Source of the DNA: Letharia columbiana
Lineage: Eukaryota; Ascomycota; Lecanoromycetes; Lecanorales; Parmeliaceae
Reading direction: 5' to 3'
NCBI RefSeq assembly: GCF_014066305.1
Contig: NW_023501047.1
Span: 372,001-436,000 of the forward strand
Length of the DNA stretch: 64,000 bases
Each line of letters starts with the position of its first letter. The first letter of the stretch is position 1. Under the pieces are notes generated by a model, which was not told the origin of the DNA, did no database searches, and saw only the letters and a list, made by a program, of their open reading frames with translations. Of this stretch, positions 53,551 to 64,000 are shown piece after piece. The translations under genes were made by a program, and so were the position numbers.

Positions 53551-54174
53551 CCAATTCATCATTCGACAACAGCTGTTGAGTTGGCAAATTCTTCAACAAT
53601 GCGTAACCCTGGAATTGATTGGTAAGCAAAAGGAGAAAAGGCGACGACTCTTCTCCCCCTCTTGCCCAATCCTTGCTTCTCCATATGGTCTGGGTCTGTT
53701 AATAATAGGTACCTGTAGCTTCTTCTCAAAGCCGGCATAAGACTCAGTCAAAGTTTTTCACGGCTCAGCGGAGAATAGAAGTGCACAGCCTACAGGGGTC
53801 CCTCGGGTGACAGGGTTAATCTTAGGCGAAATGTGGGGAAACTCCCGCCGGGCGAACTTCGGAGCTTGTTCATCTCGAACGAATGACAATGACAATGACT
53901 CAGGCAATAAAAAGATATAACAAACACCTCCAACTTCCATTGATACCTCTGGAATCTTCAATTGATCAGCTTCTTGCTCAATAAGCCCGCTCGCAAGTAC
54001 ATGTCGTGCACAGAACTTGGATAATTGACCCAAGCATCGCCCTTCTCTTGCAGGCACCACAGAGCATCTGGTGACCTCTTCGTTTGGCCCAAATCTTTCA
54101 GTGGAGCAGCGCGGAGACTCGGAAGCCATTGGTCTCCATAACGGAACACAGGCCGAAAGGCCTGAACAATTAGC
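53551..54174. other. Intergenic at repeat border, PDK promoter side
   Basis: Composition returns to normal here. A 123-codon minus-strand frame (54129-53758) has an ATG but no domain character; it is probably chance. Confidence 0.4.
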
Positions 54175-55669
54175 ATGTCATGGAAGAAGTCCGAGAGGTT
54201 GATGGATACCATCAAACACTACTCTGGTTTCCCGGCCACTGGAGTGAGCTTGAGGCAGATGGTGCAGTTTGGTGAAAGACCATCCACAGGTACGAGTACA
54301 CTGGGGAGTAACGGCCACATCTTCTGCTGACTGCATAATAATGTAGGCACCCTCTTCCGCGCCTCCCAATTCCTCTCTGAAGAGCTTCCCATACGCTTAG
54401 CACATCGAGTCCAAGAACTTGGAGATCTGCCTGATGGACTGAATGATATACCCTCGATCCAAAAAGTCCAGGATTGGTATTCGCAGTCATTCGAAGTAAG
54501 ATAATCTCAGGGTGGTCCGAGTACCACCACGAGACCTTGTTGACTGACTCATCGCCAGGACATCACTACACTCCCAAGGCCCAACCTACCGTCGGATGTT
54601 CGAGAGCGACTGCTACGGCCAATGAAGCAAAACGGGCGAGATTCAAAGATATTGAGCCAGACTACACACAACCCTAGTGTCAAACAGGGCCAGTACAGGT
54701 CGCAACAGACGAATGGTAATTCCAATGGTGGGGGCAAAGGTTCTTCTAGGAGGTACTATGCGTCTACAGATGATGAGGGAGACTGGCCGCCGGAACTCAA
54801 TGACTACAACAAGCGCTTCTCCAGGACCTTGGAAGGAATCAAGAGGCGGCATGACAGTGTAGTGACCACCGTTGCACAGGGCATACTCGAATACAAACGG
54901 AAACGGCAACGGATGCAGATTGATAACAATATCCAGTCTTTCCTGGATCGATTCTACATGTCTCGAATAGGTATTCGAATGCTGATAGGTCAGCATATCG
55001 CCCTTACAGACCAAAAACAAGCAATAGAACCGAACTACGTGGGTATAATATGTACCAAGACGAACGTGCGGGAACTTGCCCAAGAAGCTATCGACAATGC
55101 TCGATTCGTGTGCGAAGATCATTACGGCCTTTTCGATGCACCCAAGGTTCAGTTGGTTTGCAAAGCAGATCTCCACTTTATGTACGTGCCAGGACATCTG
55201 TCACATATGTTGTTTGAGACTCTCAAGAATTCGTTGCGTGCAGTCGTCGAGACGCATGGGCAAGACAAGCAGGAATTTCCTGTGACCAAAGTCATCATTG
55301 CAGAGGGTAAGGAGGATATAACGATCAAGGTTTCGGATGAGGGAGGTGGTATCCCGAGATCTTCCATACCGCTGGTCTGGACGTACATGTACACAACTGT
55401 GGAGACTACGCCAAATTTGGATCCCGACTTCAACAAAAGTGATTTCAAGGCGCCCATGGCTGGATTTGGGTACGGTTTGCCCATCAGTAGATTGTACGCG
55501 AGGTATTTTGGCGGTGATCTGAAACTCATCAGTATGGAAGGGTCAGTACTTCGGAAAATCGCACTTCAACCAAGGTATGATTACTGACTTGGCCTGGTGC
55601 TATAGATACGGCACAGACGTCTACCTCCACCTTAACAGACTCTCTTCCAGCTCTGAGCCTCTCCAATAA
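54175..55669 (+). CDS. Mitochondrial pyruvate dehydrogenase kinase (PDK/BCKDK family)
   Basis: Four exons, 54175-54289, 54347-54495, 54559-55541 and 55606-55669, join in phase (introns 57, 63 and 64 nt) to 436 aa. It starts MSWKKSERLMDTIKHYSGF, as fungal PDKs do. The regulatory helical bundle includes FPATGVSLRQMVQFGERPSTG and LFRASQFLSEELPIRLAHRV, then DRFYMSRIGIRMLIGQH. The GHKL ATPase part shows the N-box (FETLKNSLRAVVE), G1 box DEGGGIP, G2 GFGYGLPISRLYARYFGGDL and the final YGTDVYLHL. It phosphorylates the E1-alpha subunit to switch off the complex in the matrix. A Gly/Ser-rich insert near residue 125 is fungal-typical. All key boxes are intact. Confidence 0.95.
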
Positions 55670-56021
55670 CAACTAGCAGTCATGAGAGGTAACGCTCAAG
55701 GATTGACGATGAAGCTAGCAGCGATGCGATCGCGGTTGAGAACCCGAGAAGTCAGCACAAGAAAGCAGGTTGGTGATACTGCAAGCCTGGTCAATGAGGA
55801 AGAAAGGCCATTGGAGGACGCGAGGCAAGAGCTGTAGCGAGCATCATTTTCTGCAGTCGATAGAGTAGAGAATGTTGTATATTGTACATAGACATTGACT
55901 GATCTACCACTGTTGGCCTAATTTAATACCATTGCATCATAGCGCATGCCTCATGCTGGCGTAACTCATACTGATCATAGTCGTCGTAGCCGGTCTTCCC
56001 ATCTCACCAGCAACCACCGTC
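55670..56021. other. Intergenic between convergent genes
   Basis: About 350 bp; probable 3' UTRs. A short ATG-led frame at 55683 was considered and not supported. Confidence 0.4.
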
Positions 56022-56593
56022 CTAACCATTCCCAGCTGTCCTTTTCCTGGCATTCCCCTCAGTCCTGCGTATCCTCTTTTGCTTCTCCACCCTCTCCCTC
56101 TCCCTCTCCTTCCCCTTCTCGTCACCCTCTCCCTCATCCTCCCACTCCTCCTCTCCGCTTCCAGCCTCGAGTCCATTCATGATCTTTTCGAGCCTCAGCC
56201 TCGTCTGCGGGATACTCTACCTCCAATCACCATCAATCAGTCATGATGTCCACTAACGAGCACTCGTGCTTGACCAGATGCTCACTCAGAACCAGTGAAT
56301 GACAGAGATCGAGGAAGCAGTAGATGACAGCCATGCGATTCCCGCAACGGTGAAAAGAAAAAAATCAAACACACCTCCCCATACGTGTGACTGTGCCACG
56401 ACAGTTGCTCCCAACTCCCCAGAACCATGGCAGCCCGCTCGCGCCGGTCACCCTCCTGCCGCATCTCACCCGTCCGCCTCGAGGGAGTCGGATCCGACGC
56501 GTCGTCTGCCGCGGGGGAGGAACCGGTCTGATATCCCCGTTTGAGATCCGAGGCCGGGTTCGGGCCGAGGGGTGTGTTCGGAGGAGGAGGCAT
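56022..56593 (-). CDS. Small conserved fungal protein (GSWEQLSWH...ESIPQTR type)
   Basis: Exons 56593-56375 and 56216-56022 join phase-0 across a 158-nt intron (donor GTGTGT, acceptor GGTAG) to 137 aa. The N-terminus is Pro-rich and disordered. A compact core spans the junction: RERAAMVLGSWEQLSWHSH then YGESIPQTRLRLEKIMNGLE. That core reads like a conserved helical motif I have seen in uncharacterised fungal proteins, but I cannot name the family. The C-terminal part is acidic then Arg/Lys-rich. Because neither exon alone makes the core, the splice supports a real gene. Confidence 0.65.
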
Positions 56594-57752
56594 TTGTGAA
56601 TGAATGGGAGCTTTGGATTTGGAGCTCCGGGGTCGATCGGGAGAGGAGAGGGTATTAGGAGAAGAAGAAGGAGTAGAAGAAGGAGAAGAAGGAGAAGAAG
56701 AAGGAGTAGAAGAAGGAGAGTATGGATGGGAGCGAGGAGAGGAGAGTCGAGGTTGTATGCGTATTGGGACCGTGTGGTACGCTTATCGAACGGGTTTCGC
56801 AGTACACGATTGATCACCTTTTCAGGTCGGTGTGCCCTGCATTAGCCTCCGCATGCCGGCGCCCGGGCGGGGATTTCAGGTCGGGAACCGTTACCCCAAT
56901 ACCGGGGTTTTTTTAATATCCGGACAAGTATTTAGGTCTAATTGTGTAAGGTCGCACTATACCACCACTGCGCAGCTTGACGACGAGGACGATTCCGAGG
57001 ATGGGTTCAGCTGTGAAAGTGTAGAGGTGTATCGGAAAAAGATGTTGCGTACCAGGACTGTTTTCATAAAGGCCTTGGTTTAGAAGTTATCGAGGGATGC
57101 GGAAAGGACGTGCTGTCTCTCAATACACTAACATCCGGGTATTAAAAACATCCTGAGTACGCTAAGGTACAGCTAGGCTCGGCCCAGCTGCCGGTCTCTC
57201 AGCCCCACGTCGATGAGCTCGCGAGTCGCGATCGACTTTGATCACTGACTGGCGCCAGAGTTCGGCTCTGTTATAAAGGTCTCCACATTTATATGCTCCG
57301 ACAACGGTAGTTGTTGTTCTTCTTATCAAGTGTGCAATCCTGCAATACGTCTTGGAAAAGCGTTCCGAAAGAAGTCGGACAACTACAAGCAGCATCATAT
57401 GAAAGCTGAGGGGAGGAGCTTGATGAAACGATCTTTGATTGTTCAGCCGCATGATCGTGCATATGGACTTTCCTATCATGTCATTCATGTACGCCTCGTC
57501 TTTCCATGGCGGCTATAAGTTTCGGACTGCTATCCAGACCGTTCGCCCTCATCAGATCCTTAGACGATGCTAGCGGCTAAATCCCTGAAGACTTATCCAA
57601 CGTCGGGTATCTTGCGACGCTTCAACGGAAGGAAGAAACCTACTCAGCCAACCAACCAATCTTGATCTCTTTTCGAATCCTTGAACTGTCCAGTAGCAGC
57701 TGAGCATCATCCTGTCGATCTTTCAAGTCTCGGAAGCTTGGGAAAGGAGTGG
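56594..57752. other. Intergenic with purine microsatellite
   Basis: About 1.16 kb without a supported gene. An AGAAGA/GGAGTA purine tract lies at about 56657-56720, upstream of the small conserved gene. Confidence 0.5.
56657..56720 (+). repeat. (GAA)n-like purine microsatellite
   Basis: Imperfect GAA/GGA trinucleotide array, pure purine except for a few T in GTA interruptions. Confidence 0.9.
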
Positions 57753-59504
57753 CTACTCGAGCTTTATCTCCCCCATTTGTCCTTCTAAAAGTACTTCCTC
57801 ACATTTTGCGAAAACATCATAATCATAGTCGTGGTCAGTTCGTTCTTGGTGTGTAGACGGAACGGCTGTGCTCCCGGTGAGCTTTTTCCAATTACTTTCA
57901 GGCTATGCAAAACGTACCTGATCCTGGCGGATCGGCATACTTCTTAAGCTCCTGCTCCACTTCTTTTTCCCTACCGGCCCTAACCTTTGCCATGGTCTGG
58001 GTTCTGGAGACCCGGTCTTTTCTGACAAGCCAAAACAACTGCAGCCGTTTTTCGATCGTCGCAGGATCATGAACGGATCGGAATAAATGGCCTAGCGCCC
58101 CAGCGTCCTCCATCGCAGAGTTGGAACCCTGCCCACCGAACGGCATCATCTGATTTGTCAGTCATGATCGCTTAGCTTGGTGCATTGTGAAAGGTCGACA
58201 CACCGGATGGGCAGCATCCCCGATTAGAATGACTCTGCCATTGTACCATGTAGGTAGGGGTTCGTGAACATAGAGCGGCCAACACTTTACGTGCGAAGAC
58301 TGGCTGCACAGCAGGTCAGCAAATTATTATGCCCAACGTACGTACGCAGGTGTTGCAACATACGAAATAATCCGGACAATTCCTGGATTGAAGTGACCAA
58401 ACTCCTTGAGCATGGAGTCCTTCATTGCTTAGGGCCCCCACCAATGAATTTAGCTTGCGGTGCAACCAGAAATGTCGATGGATTTCAACTTCTAGTCTTA
58501 CCTTCGGTTTCCGTTTCTTCATGATCCGCTGGTCGTGTCGGATGAATGCCTACGAAGTTCTGGACTTCGCCGCTGGTGGCTTGATTAGCATGAGGATCTC
58601 GGTAGTGCGGTTCAACAGTGAGTAACCCACTCCCGACATGGATACCACACCACGTGACGTTCACTGATGGTCTCTTTCGCGTCGATGATGAGAGAAAGCC
58701 CTGGACTTCTAGCCTCGACTACCTGTGCAAGCTTTGCATCATCCTCCAGCATTGTTGTATCCATCAAGAACCTGAACGCGCTCAAGCCGCTAGCGGACAC
58801 CTTGGTATCATGTGTCAAAACGGTGCCTCGCAAGACCGAATGAAGTCCATCAGCGCCTACAATCAGGTCTGCAGCATGACGTGAACCATCCTTTAGCGTA
58901 ATTGAGCCATCTGTCGAAGCATCCACCACCTGTGCTCCCAGCCGAAGAGTGACTGGTTTCGAGCCTGGTGTATCTTCGCTAGTTGCCAAACGAAGGAGCT
59001 CGTTGTGCAGGTCCACGCGATGCACCGACCAAAGAGGAGCGCCGAACCTTTGCTCAGCCATGCTCAGGTCGAGACTGGCCACACGCCCCATCGAATCTCC
59101 GAGTATCGTGTCCCATTGTACCATTTTGCAGGCGCGGGCTCGCTCGAAGGAGAATCCGAGACTTGAAAGGACTCGACTACCATTTGGTGTCAAGACCAGC
59201 GCAGCACCCACCTCGCCCGTGAAGCTTGACCTTTCGAAGATCTAAACAGAGCAGTATCCACGATCAGTAGGAAGGACAACTCAGCTGGCCGCTAACCCAA
59301 CCAGGATGAGCATCATCGTTTCTCTACCAACAAAAAGCCAAGAACAATAAAAATGCAATCTGCTCAACTCAATGACGACGGGCAAGAAAGAAACACTCGC
59401 AAATTCTTTGAACCTACCTCGACATCGTGTCCTGCTTGTCGCAGCGATGTAGCCGCGCACAGACCTCCAATACCTGCTCCGACGACAATCACTTTGAGAG
59501 GCAT
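57753..59504 (-). CDS. FAD-dependent monooxygenase (salicylate-hydroxylase-like, class A flavoprotein)
   Basis: Seven exons (59504-59418, 59241-58631, 58572-58502, 58427-58364, 58303-58204, 58149-57918, 57865-57753) join in phase to 425 aa. The Rossmann GxGxxG is VVGAGIGGLCAATSL at residues about 7-20. The second FAD motif is GADG (LIVGADGLHSV) and the third is GDAAHP (RVILIGDAAHPMMPFGGQGSN). These define class A NAD(P)H-flavin hydroxylases acting on aromatic acids or polyketide-like substrates. The likely substrate is unknown. Introns of 56-190 nt are numerous. No companion biosynthetic genes are nearby, so a catabolic or detoxification role is more likely than a cluster role. All motifs are intact. 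Confidence 0.92.
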
Positions 59505-60222
59505 AAGTTTAAGGGACTTTGATAGAAACAACCTGATCACATGTATATAGAAGAAGAAAAGGGGTTGAGCCTGTCTGGTATAGTAAGACTGATTCAACCC
59601 TGTTCTCGTCGTTCTTCTCAGGCTTTTTATTCTTCATTGCTTACTTTTTGTGATGAGTGAGCGCCAAAGTCGCCGTGCATTGATTGGCTAATCTCCTCCA
59701 ATGAGGATTCTCCATGTATGATGATGTGCTTGACTTCTGGGAGGCTTACTACTGCTACGTAGTTTCACTGGGCATGGGTTGGCCCCGGGCAGCGGGGATT
59801 GATTTCACCGCGACAATACTTACGCTAAAGCAAAGTCTGACTGCAGCGTACCTTAGACCTTAGGGATGCGCTGTAAGCTGACTCAACCGACTTGCAAGTT
59901 GCAATCGAATTTGTCCTCAGAAACTGACATGGTAAGACTTGGTAAGAACTGGTTCTATTAGAAGAGACAGATCTCGTGACTCTGTTCGAGCAACAAGAGC
60001 TAGTCTGTTGGTTGACTGGCGTGTTGCGATATCGAAAGGCTGTGCACTTACCGACAATCTTGACGACAAATTGTCTGCCTGCTCGTTTCTATTTTAATCA
60101 GCCGTCTCTGTGACGTTTTCCAAGAACCTTGAAGACTCGCAGCCTTGTAGCCTGGCACTGATAATACAATGCTTGCTCTTTGACTTCAAGTTCTCGGGGC
60201 TACGCCCATATAACGAGTGGCC
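59505..60222. promoter_or_regulatory. Divergent promoter region
   Basis: About 720 bp between the monooxygenase and the coiled-coil gene, transcribed apart from each other. It probably holds both promoters; no specific site is recognised. Confidence 0.45.
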
Positions 60223-61194
60223 ATGACCCTCATCGTGAACCAGCCACTACTGTACAATATGGCAGATAATCAGGCAGACAATCCTGAACCGAGAGAAGGT
60301 ACCAGTAATTCTGAAGTAGTTTCAGTCCGATCAAGGGCATCTAGTGTCATTTCGACCGGGACAAAATTCAGCATTTCCACCTTGCCGCAAGGGCATTTTC
60401 AGATTGACGATGTCCTCGAAGGCAACGCTGCTCGAACTACCTCCACTCGGCCTGGATCCATGTACAGCATCCGTTCCATTGCGCCCTCTCTACCCCCGTA
60501 TGAAGACCAAGCACCCAGGCCAGCACCCATCCAAACCTCCGCGCCAAGCGGCAACGACTCAGAGCAACCGCCAACTCCATCGACTGCCGACCCCGAAAAT
60601 GCTCTCAGTATTCATTACGGCCGTGTCGTGCGCACCATCGACGAAAATCACGCCCGTCAGCTTGCCCGCATCTATGAGGCGCATGATCAACAGTTGAAAA
60701 CCCATGTGCAAGAACTGGCCGCAACCCGAGAAGCCGTCGACCAAGCTTATCGAAAAGAATGGAAGGCCAACAATCGCGAAATAGAGCGCATTCGCGAAGA
60801 GGCTGCTGCTAGCGTTGCTGAAATGCAGAAAACGCTAGATCGAGACTTAGAGAGAGGTAGGGAAGGGTGTGCTGCGAAAGTCGCTGCACTGGAAGAGCGA
60901 ATTCAGTCGCTTTCTATTACTCATACCAAAAGTCTAGCGCGTATCCAGCAGGATGCTACTGACCAAGTTATTATGCTTCATGAGGAGTATCAGGCGACTA
61001 TCGACAAGGCGAGGAACGCTATTGAGGACCTTTGGGAGGGAAGGTGGAACGATCGTACGAGACTTGCTGCTGAGGAGGCGCAGAGACGCGATCTGGAGAG
61101 AGATGCAGAGTGGCTCAGGCTAATTGAGAATACGCATCCAGAGCTTCTGGATGAGATGAGGACTGCGATGGAAGCTTCTCGTGCGAAGAAGTAA
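60223..61194 (+). CDS. Coiled-coil protein of unknown function
   Basis: ATG at 60223 opens 323 aa; an alternative ATG at 60259 (MADNQ) would shorten it by 12 residues and removes a short hydrophobic start. The first 125 residues are Ser/Pro-rich and disordered. From about residue 130 to the end it is helical with heptad character (HARQLARIYEAHDQQLKTHV, REIERIREEAAASVAEMQKT, RIQQDATDQVIMLHEEY). This would form a long coiled coil. No family recognised; structural or adaptor role is only a guess. Confidence 0.65.
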   Translation: MTLIVNQPLLYNMADNQADNPEPREGTSNSEVVSVRSRASSVISTGTKFSISTLPQGHFQIDDVLEGNAARTTSTRPGSMYSIRSIAPSLPPYEDQAPRPAPIQTSAPSGNDSEQPPTPSTADPENALSIHYGRVVRTIDENHARQLARIYEAHDQQLKTHVQELAATREAVDQAYRKEWKANNREIERIREEAAASVAEMQKTLDRDLERGREGCAAKVAALEERIQSLSITHTKSLARIQQDATDQVIMLHEEYQATIDKARNAIEDLWEGRWNDRTRLAAEEAQRRDLERDAEWLRLIENTHPELLDEMRTAMEASRAKK

Positions 61195-61535
61195 GCCTTT
61201 GCCAACGTGGGCTTTACTGCGGACAGCTCCGACGACAGAAAACATCCGTCGTCTCAGGTTGTCTCTAAGCAAGTCTAGAGCTTTCGAGGTATGCTGAAAG
61301 TGTCTGGCCATCTCGTCATCAGTGGTTCTACCTTCGACGCTCCACCTGTCCACAAACTTTTGGAACCTGCGCGGGAATGTTGGACACCTAGCGTCTAATG
61401 ATATTTATATACCGATGACCCCGTAGCCTTCAACTTTCACCACTCCGAGCCAACCGTGATTTCGGTTGTCATCTAGACTGCAAAAACGAAGATTCAATCT
61501 GAGCCAAACCTTGAAAACGTTCGAGGCAAAGTACA
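61195..61535. other. Intergenic
   Basis: About 340 bp; no gene seen. Confidence 0.4.
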
Positions 61536-62123
61536 ATGTCGCACTCTCTTCCTCCAAAGGCTCCTGCGGCCCCCGACTTGGGTTCAGTACCACTAACCTT
61601 AACACTAACAGATCCCCGATCAGCATCATCAGGGTCAATGCGATCAGGCCTAGGGTCTTCAGCTGTAGGACCATCTAGCTCAACGCATTCCATCCCAGCG
61701 CCACCAGCGACAAGATCTCCCTCGGGCGGAGCACCCTCATCTGCCCTCGCTGCCCAAATTAACTTGGGACTTCCCACCTTCGTCGACCTTGCCAAGCGCT
61801 TGGACCCGTGATTTGATGGCAGAGTTCCATGAGAAGAAGACGCAGCAGCGGGCTGCTCACACCCAGGAGACCCGTCATGTAAAGCAGACCTTTCGCGCGC
61901 AGGTGCTTCTGCACAGAGAACGAACTTTATGCCCATGAGCGCGAGCAAGCGATTCAAGTACGGGAGGAACATCAGGGAAGGAAAAGGCCTTGGTGCCGAT
62001 AAGGAGTACTTCACCATCGAGAACGACTCAGGCAGCTGGACTGTGCCGAGCAGGGAGCAATTCAATGATCGTAAGATCAGGAAGAAAGTTGAAGGGAACA
62101 AAGGGTCTGGAAATGAGCTTTGA
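61536..62123 (+). CDS. Tentative two-part hypothetical gene
   Basis: ATG at 61536 (tacaATGtc) opens a Pro/Ser/Ala-rich frame to TGA 61809. The same frame reopens after TGA 61827 and runs to 62123 with a more ordered part (SASKRFKYGRNIREGKGLGADKEYF and NDSGSWTVPSREQFNDRK). The C-terminal half looks protein-like, so an intron in about 61770-61850 is plausible. I found no donor/acceptor pair that is both good and in phase. A 235-codon frame on the opposite strand competes. Treat as unproven. Confidence 0.3.
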
Positions 62124-63727
62124 GAGCCAATGATTCCAGAGAGGAGCATCATGGTCCGACTGGGAAGCCCAGACACTGGAAGCAGCGCCGTGGTGCCTGA
62201 CCGGGATATGGCGGTGTGACAAGGTGGTCAAGCTTCAATGAGCGAAGACGATGGTCTCTAGGAGGACGCTTGGAGAGGGACGAGTAGGTACAGGCGTCTT
62301 GGGCAGCGTTACGTTCCTGACAAAATTTCTGTGAAAACTGACTACGTTTTCGAACGACATCGAACCGTCTATTCTTTCGCAACATGGGAGGCAGAACCCA
62401 TGCATCGTGGACGGAGGGTTTCTCGTGCCCGTCTATTCTAGCATAAATGCCTGAAAACCAGTGAGTATGTGCGAGCGACGGGATGGATGTTGATACGTGG
62501 TGAGCCGCCGACTTCGATATCAGCCAGATCGAAACGAAGGAGCACCCCCCCCCCCCAAACTCTTTTCTTCTCATCTCACAACGCAAAACACTCCATCTCA
62601 CACCCTCTCAACCCTCCAACCTACCTCCTCAATCAACAGCAATCGTCCGCCCCAGGTATCCACTTTCCGCAAACCCAACGGCAACGCATACCCGGTACCC
62701 TACCTCGCTCACCTACCGCCGCGAGCCAGAATCCAAAAAAAAACCCCCTCCCCCCCCGCGGACCGTCACAACACGCGAAGAGACCAAGCCTGCCGAACCG
62801 ATGCCTCCCGTGAGACGCTTGCTGGGACGGGATGCAGCGGTCCGCGCATCGAGATGCTTGCGCGGAGTAAACGCGAGCGTGGGAGGAGATGTCGACGTGT
62901 GCGGTGGGTCTCGACATGGGAGTGTTGCGAGGATGGGGTACGTGAGCGGATTGGTGGGCATGAGGATGGCGGAACTGCTTGGGGGATAGTGGAAGAAGCG
63001 TACAGTTCACAAGATGGGGACCGGGCCCGAGACACAGGCACGAATGGTGTTTCTACGAATCTGGCGACCGTGATGGGGGGGAGGGGATGGGATTTGGGGA
63101 GCACGTTGAACGTTTGGTTGAGAGGTGTTGGGAGAGGGTCGGTGTCGTTCTGGAGTGGACGGTGTGCTTGTTCTTCAGAGTGGGTTGGGGCTTGAGGAGG
63201 AAGAGGGAGAGGGTTTGAGGATTGAAGAGGAGGAAAAGGGGGTCGGGGTTGGAGTGGGGGATATGGTGGGTGTGTTGGCGAGATATGAGGAACGGGTGGC
63301 TCGAGGTTCGTACAGAGGGTTATTGTCATCGAAGAAGGTGCATCGGAGGAAAATTTCCCGGTTTCATTCAGTCGCTTCTATGGGTATGGACGCTAATAGC
63401 ATGCATTAATGATCAATTCAAGAAAAGTCTCTGGATGAGAGAATAGGTCGGCCCAGTGCCACGTCTCTACCCAAGGCTGGAAGGGTTCCACCATCATCGA
63501 GCTCTGTTGGAAAATGTCAGGTTGTCTCGCATCATGCGCAAAGAATGAGGATCATACCACAAAGATGGTTCGTAAAGCTGGTCCACCAGAGAAGGAAATG
63601 GACAGTCATGGGTATCGTAAACCGTCGAGAGGTATCTTAATGAGTCAGCATGCATTCCGATTATGCCAGGAGCGAGGGGAAATACCATTGAACCGCAGAA
63701 AACATATTGCGTCCCTCTTGGAGCGTT
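62124..63727. other. GC-rich interval of uncertain coding status
   Basis: Several overlapping frames occur on both strands at 62.5-63.4 kb, including plus-strand segments with GDMVGVLARYEERVARG and FGEHVERLVERCWERVG-like helices that could be exons. I could not build an in-phase model. Poly-C runs occur at about 62546-62556 and 62748-62757. Confidence 0.35.
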
Positions 63728-64000
63728 CTACTCCACCCCCTCCTCATCTTCCATTTCCTTCGCGACAGCAAGAACATCTTTCTGCTTTCGGTATGACAGC
63801 TCCCAGAGTGCGAGACCGATAGCGTTATGCCTTTCTTTGACAGAAGCATGTGCCTTTTCCACCTCTTCGAGAACTTTCGAAGCATCATTCACGATCGTCT
63901 TCTCTTCCTCCTTGCCGTTGGTGAAGCGGTTCTTAAGCACAACCCGCGTCTCAATGCTGCCGTTCCACGACTTTCTCCGTTGCGCTGTTGTCAATTGTGA
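63728..64000 (-). CDS. 3' part of a gene cut by the window edge
   Basis: The minus-strand frame is open from the window edge to a stop at 63728-63730 (about 90 codons). It has a basic start (TTAQRRKSWNGSIETRVVL) followed by an amphipathic helix rich in Glu and Lys (VLEEVEKAHASVKERHNAIG) and an acidic end. The 5' part and any introns lie outside. No family is recognised. Confidence 0.5.
   Translation of the reverse strand, partial: SQLTTAQRRKSWNGSIETRVVLKNRFTNGKEEEKTIVNDASKVLEEVEKAHASVKERHNAIGLALWELSYRKQKDVLAVAKEMEDEEGVE

Noticed and set aside
53758..54129. 123-codon minus-strand frame divergent from PDK
   Set aside because: ATG present but no motif or bias; lies in the PDK upstream region at the repeat border.
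61469..62176. 235-codon minus-strand frame
   Set aside because: It lacks an ordered domain and overlaps a plus-strand frame whose C-terminal half looks more protein-like; neither is well supported.

Overview
The window is nuclear DNA from a filamentous ascomycete (Pezizomycotina), most likely a Dothideomycete of the Mycosphaerellales/Capnodiales type. The evidence is short GT-AG introns (mostly 48-64 nt) with CTAAC/CTGAC-like branch points, single-gene transcription units on both strands, fungal-only families (VosA velvet factor, Rid1-type GBD/FH3 protein, fungal PDK and SAPS proteins), and an AT-rich block (about 47.6-53.4 kb) whose repeat copies differ mainly by C-to-T and G-to-A changes, as left by repeat-induced point mutation (RIP). 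The class-level assignment is an inference from protein character. No database search was possible.

Layout, left half. 0.3-1.5 kb: RCC1-repeat protein (-). 2.7-3.9 kb: alpha/beta hydrolase (+). 4.2-8.6 kb: a small basic ORF, a single-pass membrane protein and an F-box-like acidic protein (+). 9.1-10.6 kb: poly-serine protein with a strange A-free G/T intron (+). 11.0-12.1 kb: acidic conserved protein (-). 13.0-15.0 kb: epsin with ENTH domain, UIMs, NPF motifs and a C-terminal LIDL clathrin box (-). 15.9-19.5 kb: a divergent Ctr copper transporter / ferric reductase pair. 19.8-22.7 kb: large tail-anchored protein (-). 22.7-24.5 kb: velvet regulator VosA (-, seven exons resolved). 24.5-31.2 kb: gene-poor, with microsatellites and a 97-bp minisatellite.

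Layout, right half. 31.2-33.9 kb: Rid1-type GBD/FH3 protein without FH1/FH2 (-). 34.8-36.7 kb: NRAMP metal transporter (+). 37.0-37.7 kb: ESCRT-III Vps60/CHMP5 (-). 38.7-41.8 kb: Sit4-phosphatase-associated SAPS protein (+). 42.1-42.6 kb: small acidic protein (+). 43.1-44.4 kb: membrane-anchored SGNH/PC-esterase-like protein, possibly decaying (-). 45.0-46.3 kb: GT25-like glycosyltransferase (-). 47.2-53.5 kb: nested inverted-repeat elements, TIR transposon copies, a RIP-degraded repeat with coding relics, and LTR-like repeats. 54.2-55.7 kb: mitochondrial pyruvate dehydrogenase kinase (+). 56.0-56.6 kb: small conserved protein (-). 57.8-59.5 kb: intact seven-exon FAD monooxygenase (-). 60.2-61.2 kb: coiled-coil protein (+). 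61.5-63.7 kb: weakly coding sequence. Right edge: 3' part of a gene (-).

Functional themes. Copper and iron handling occurs twice (Ctr next to ferric reductase, and an NRAMP transporter), which fits reductive metal uptake. Endosomal traffic is represented by epsin and Vps60, Rho/polarity signalling by Rid1, and phospho-regulation by SAPS and PDK. Nothing looks like a secondary-metabolite cluster. The least explained material is the repeat block at 47-53 kb, the A-free intron at 9.8 kb, and several genes with possible disabling changes (34.3 kb, 44.2 kb) or odd same-strand overlap (22.7 kb).
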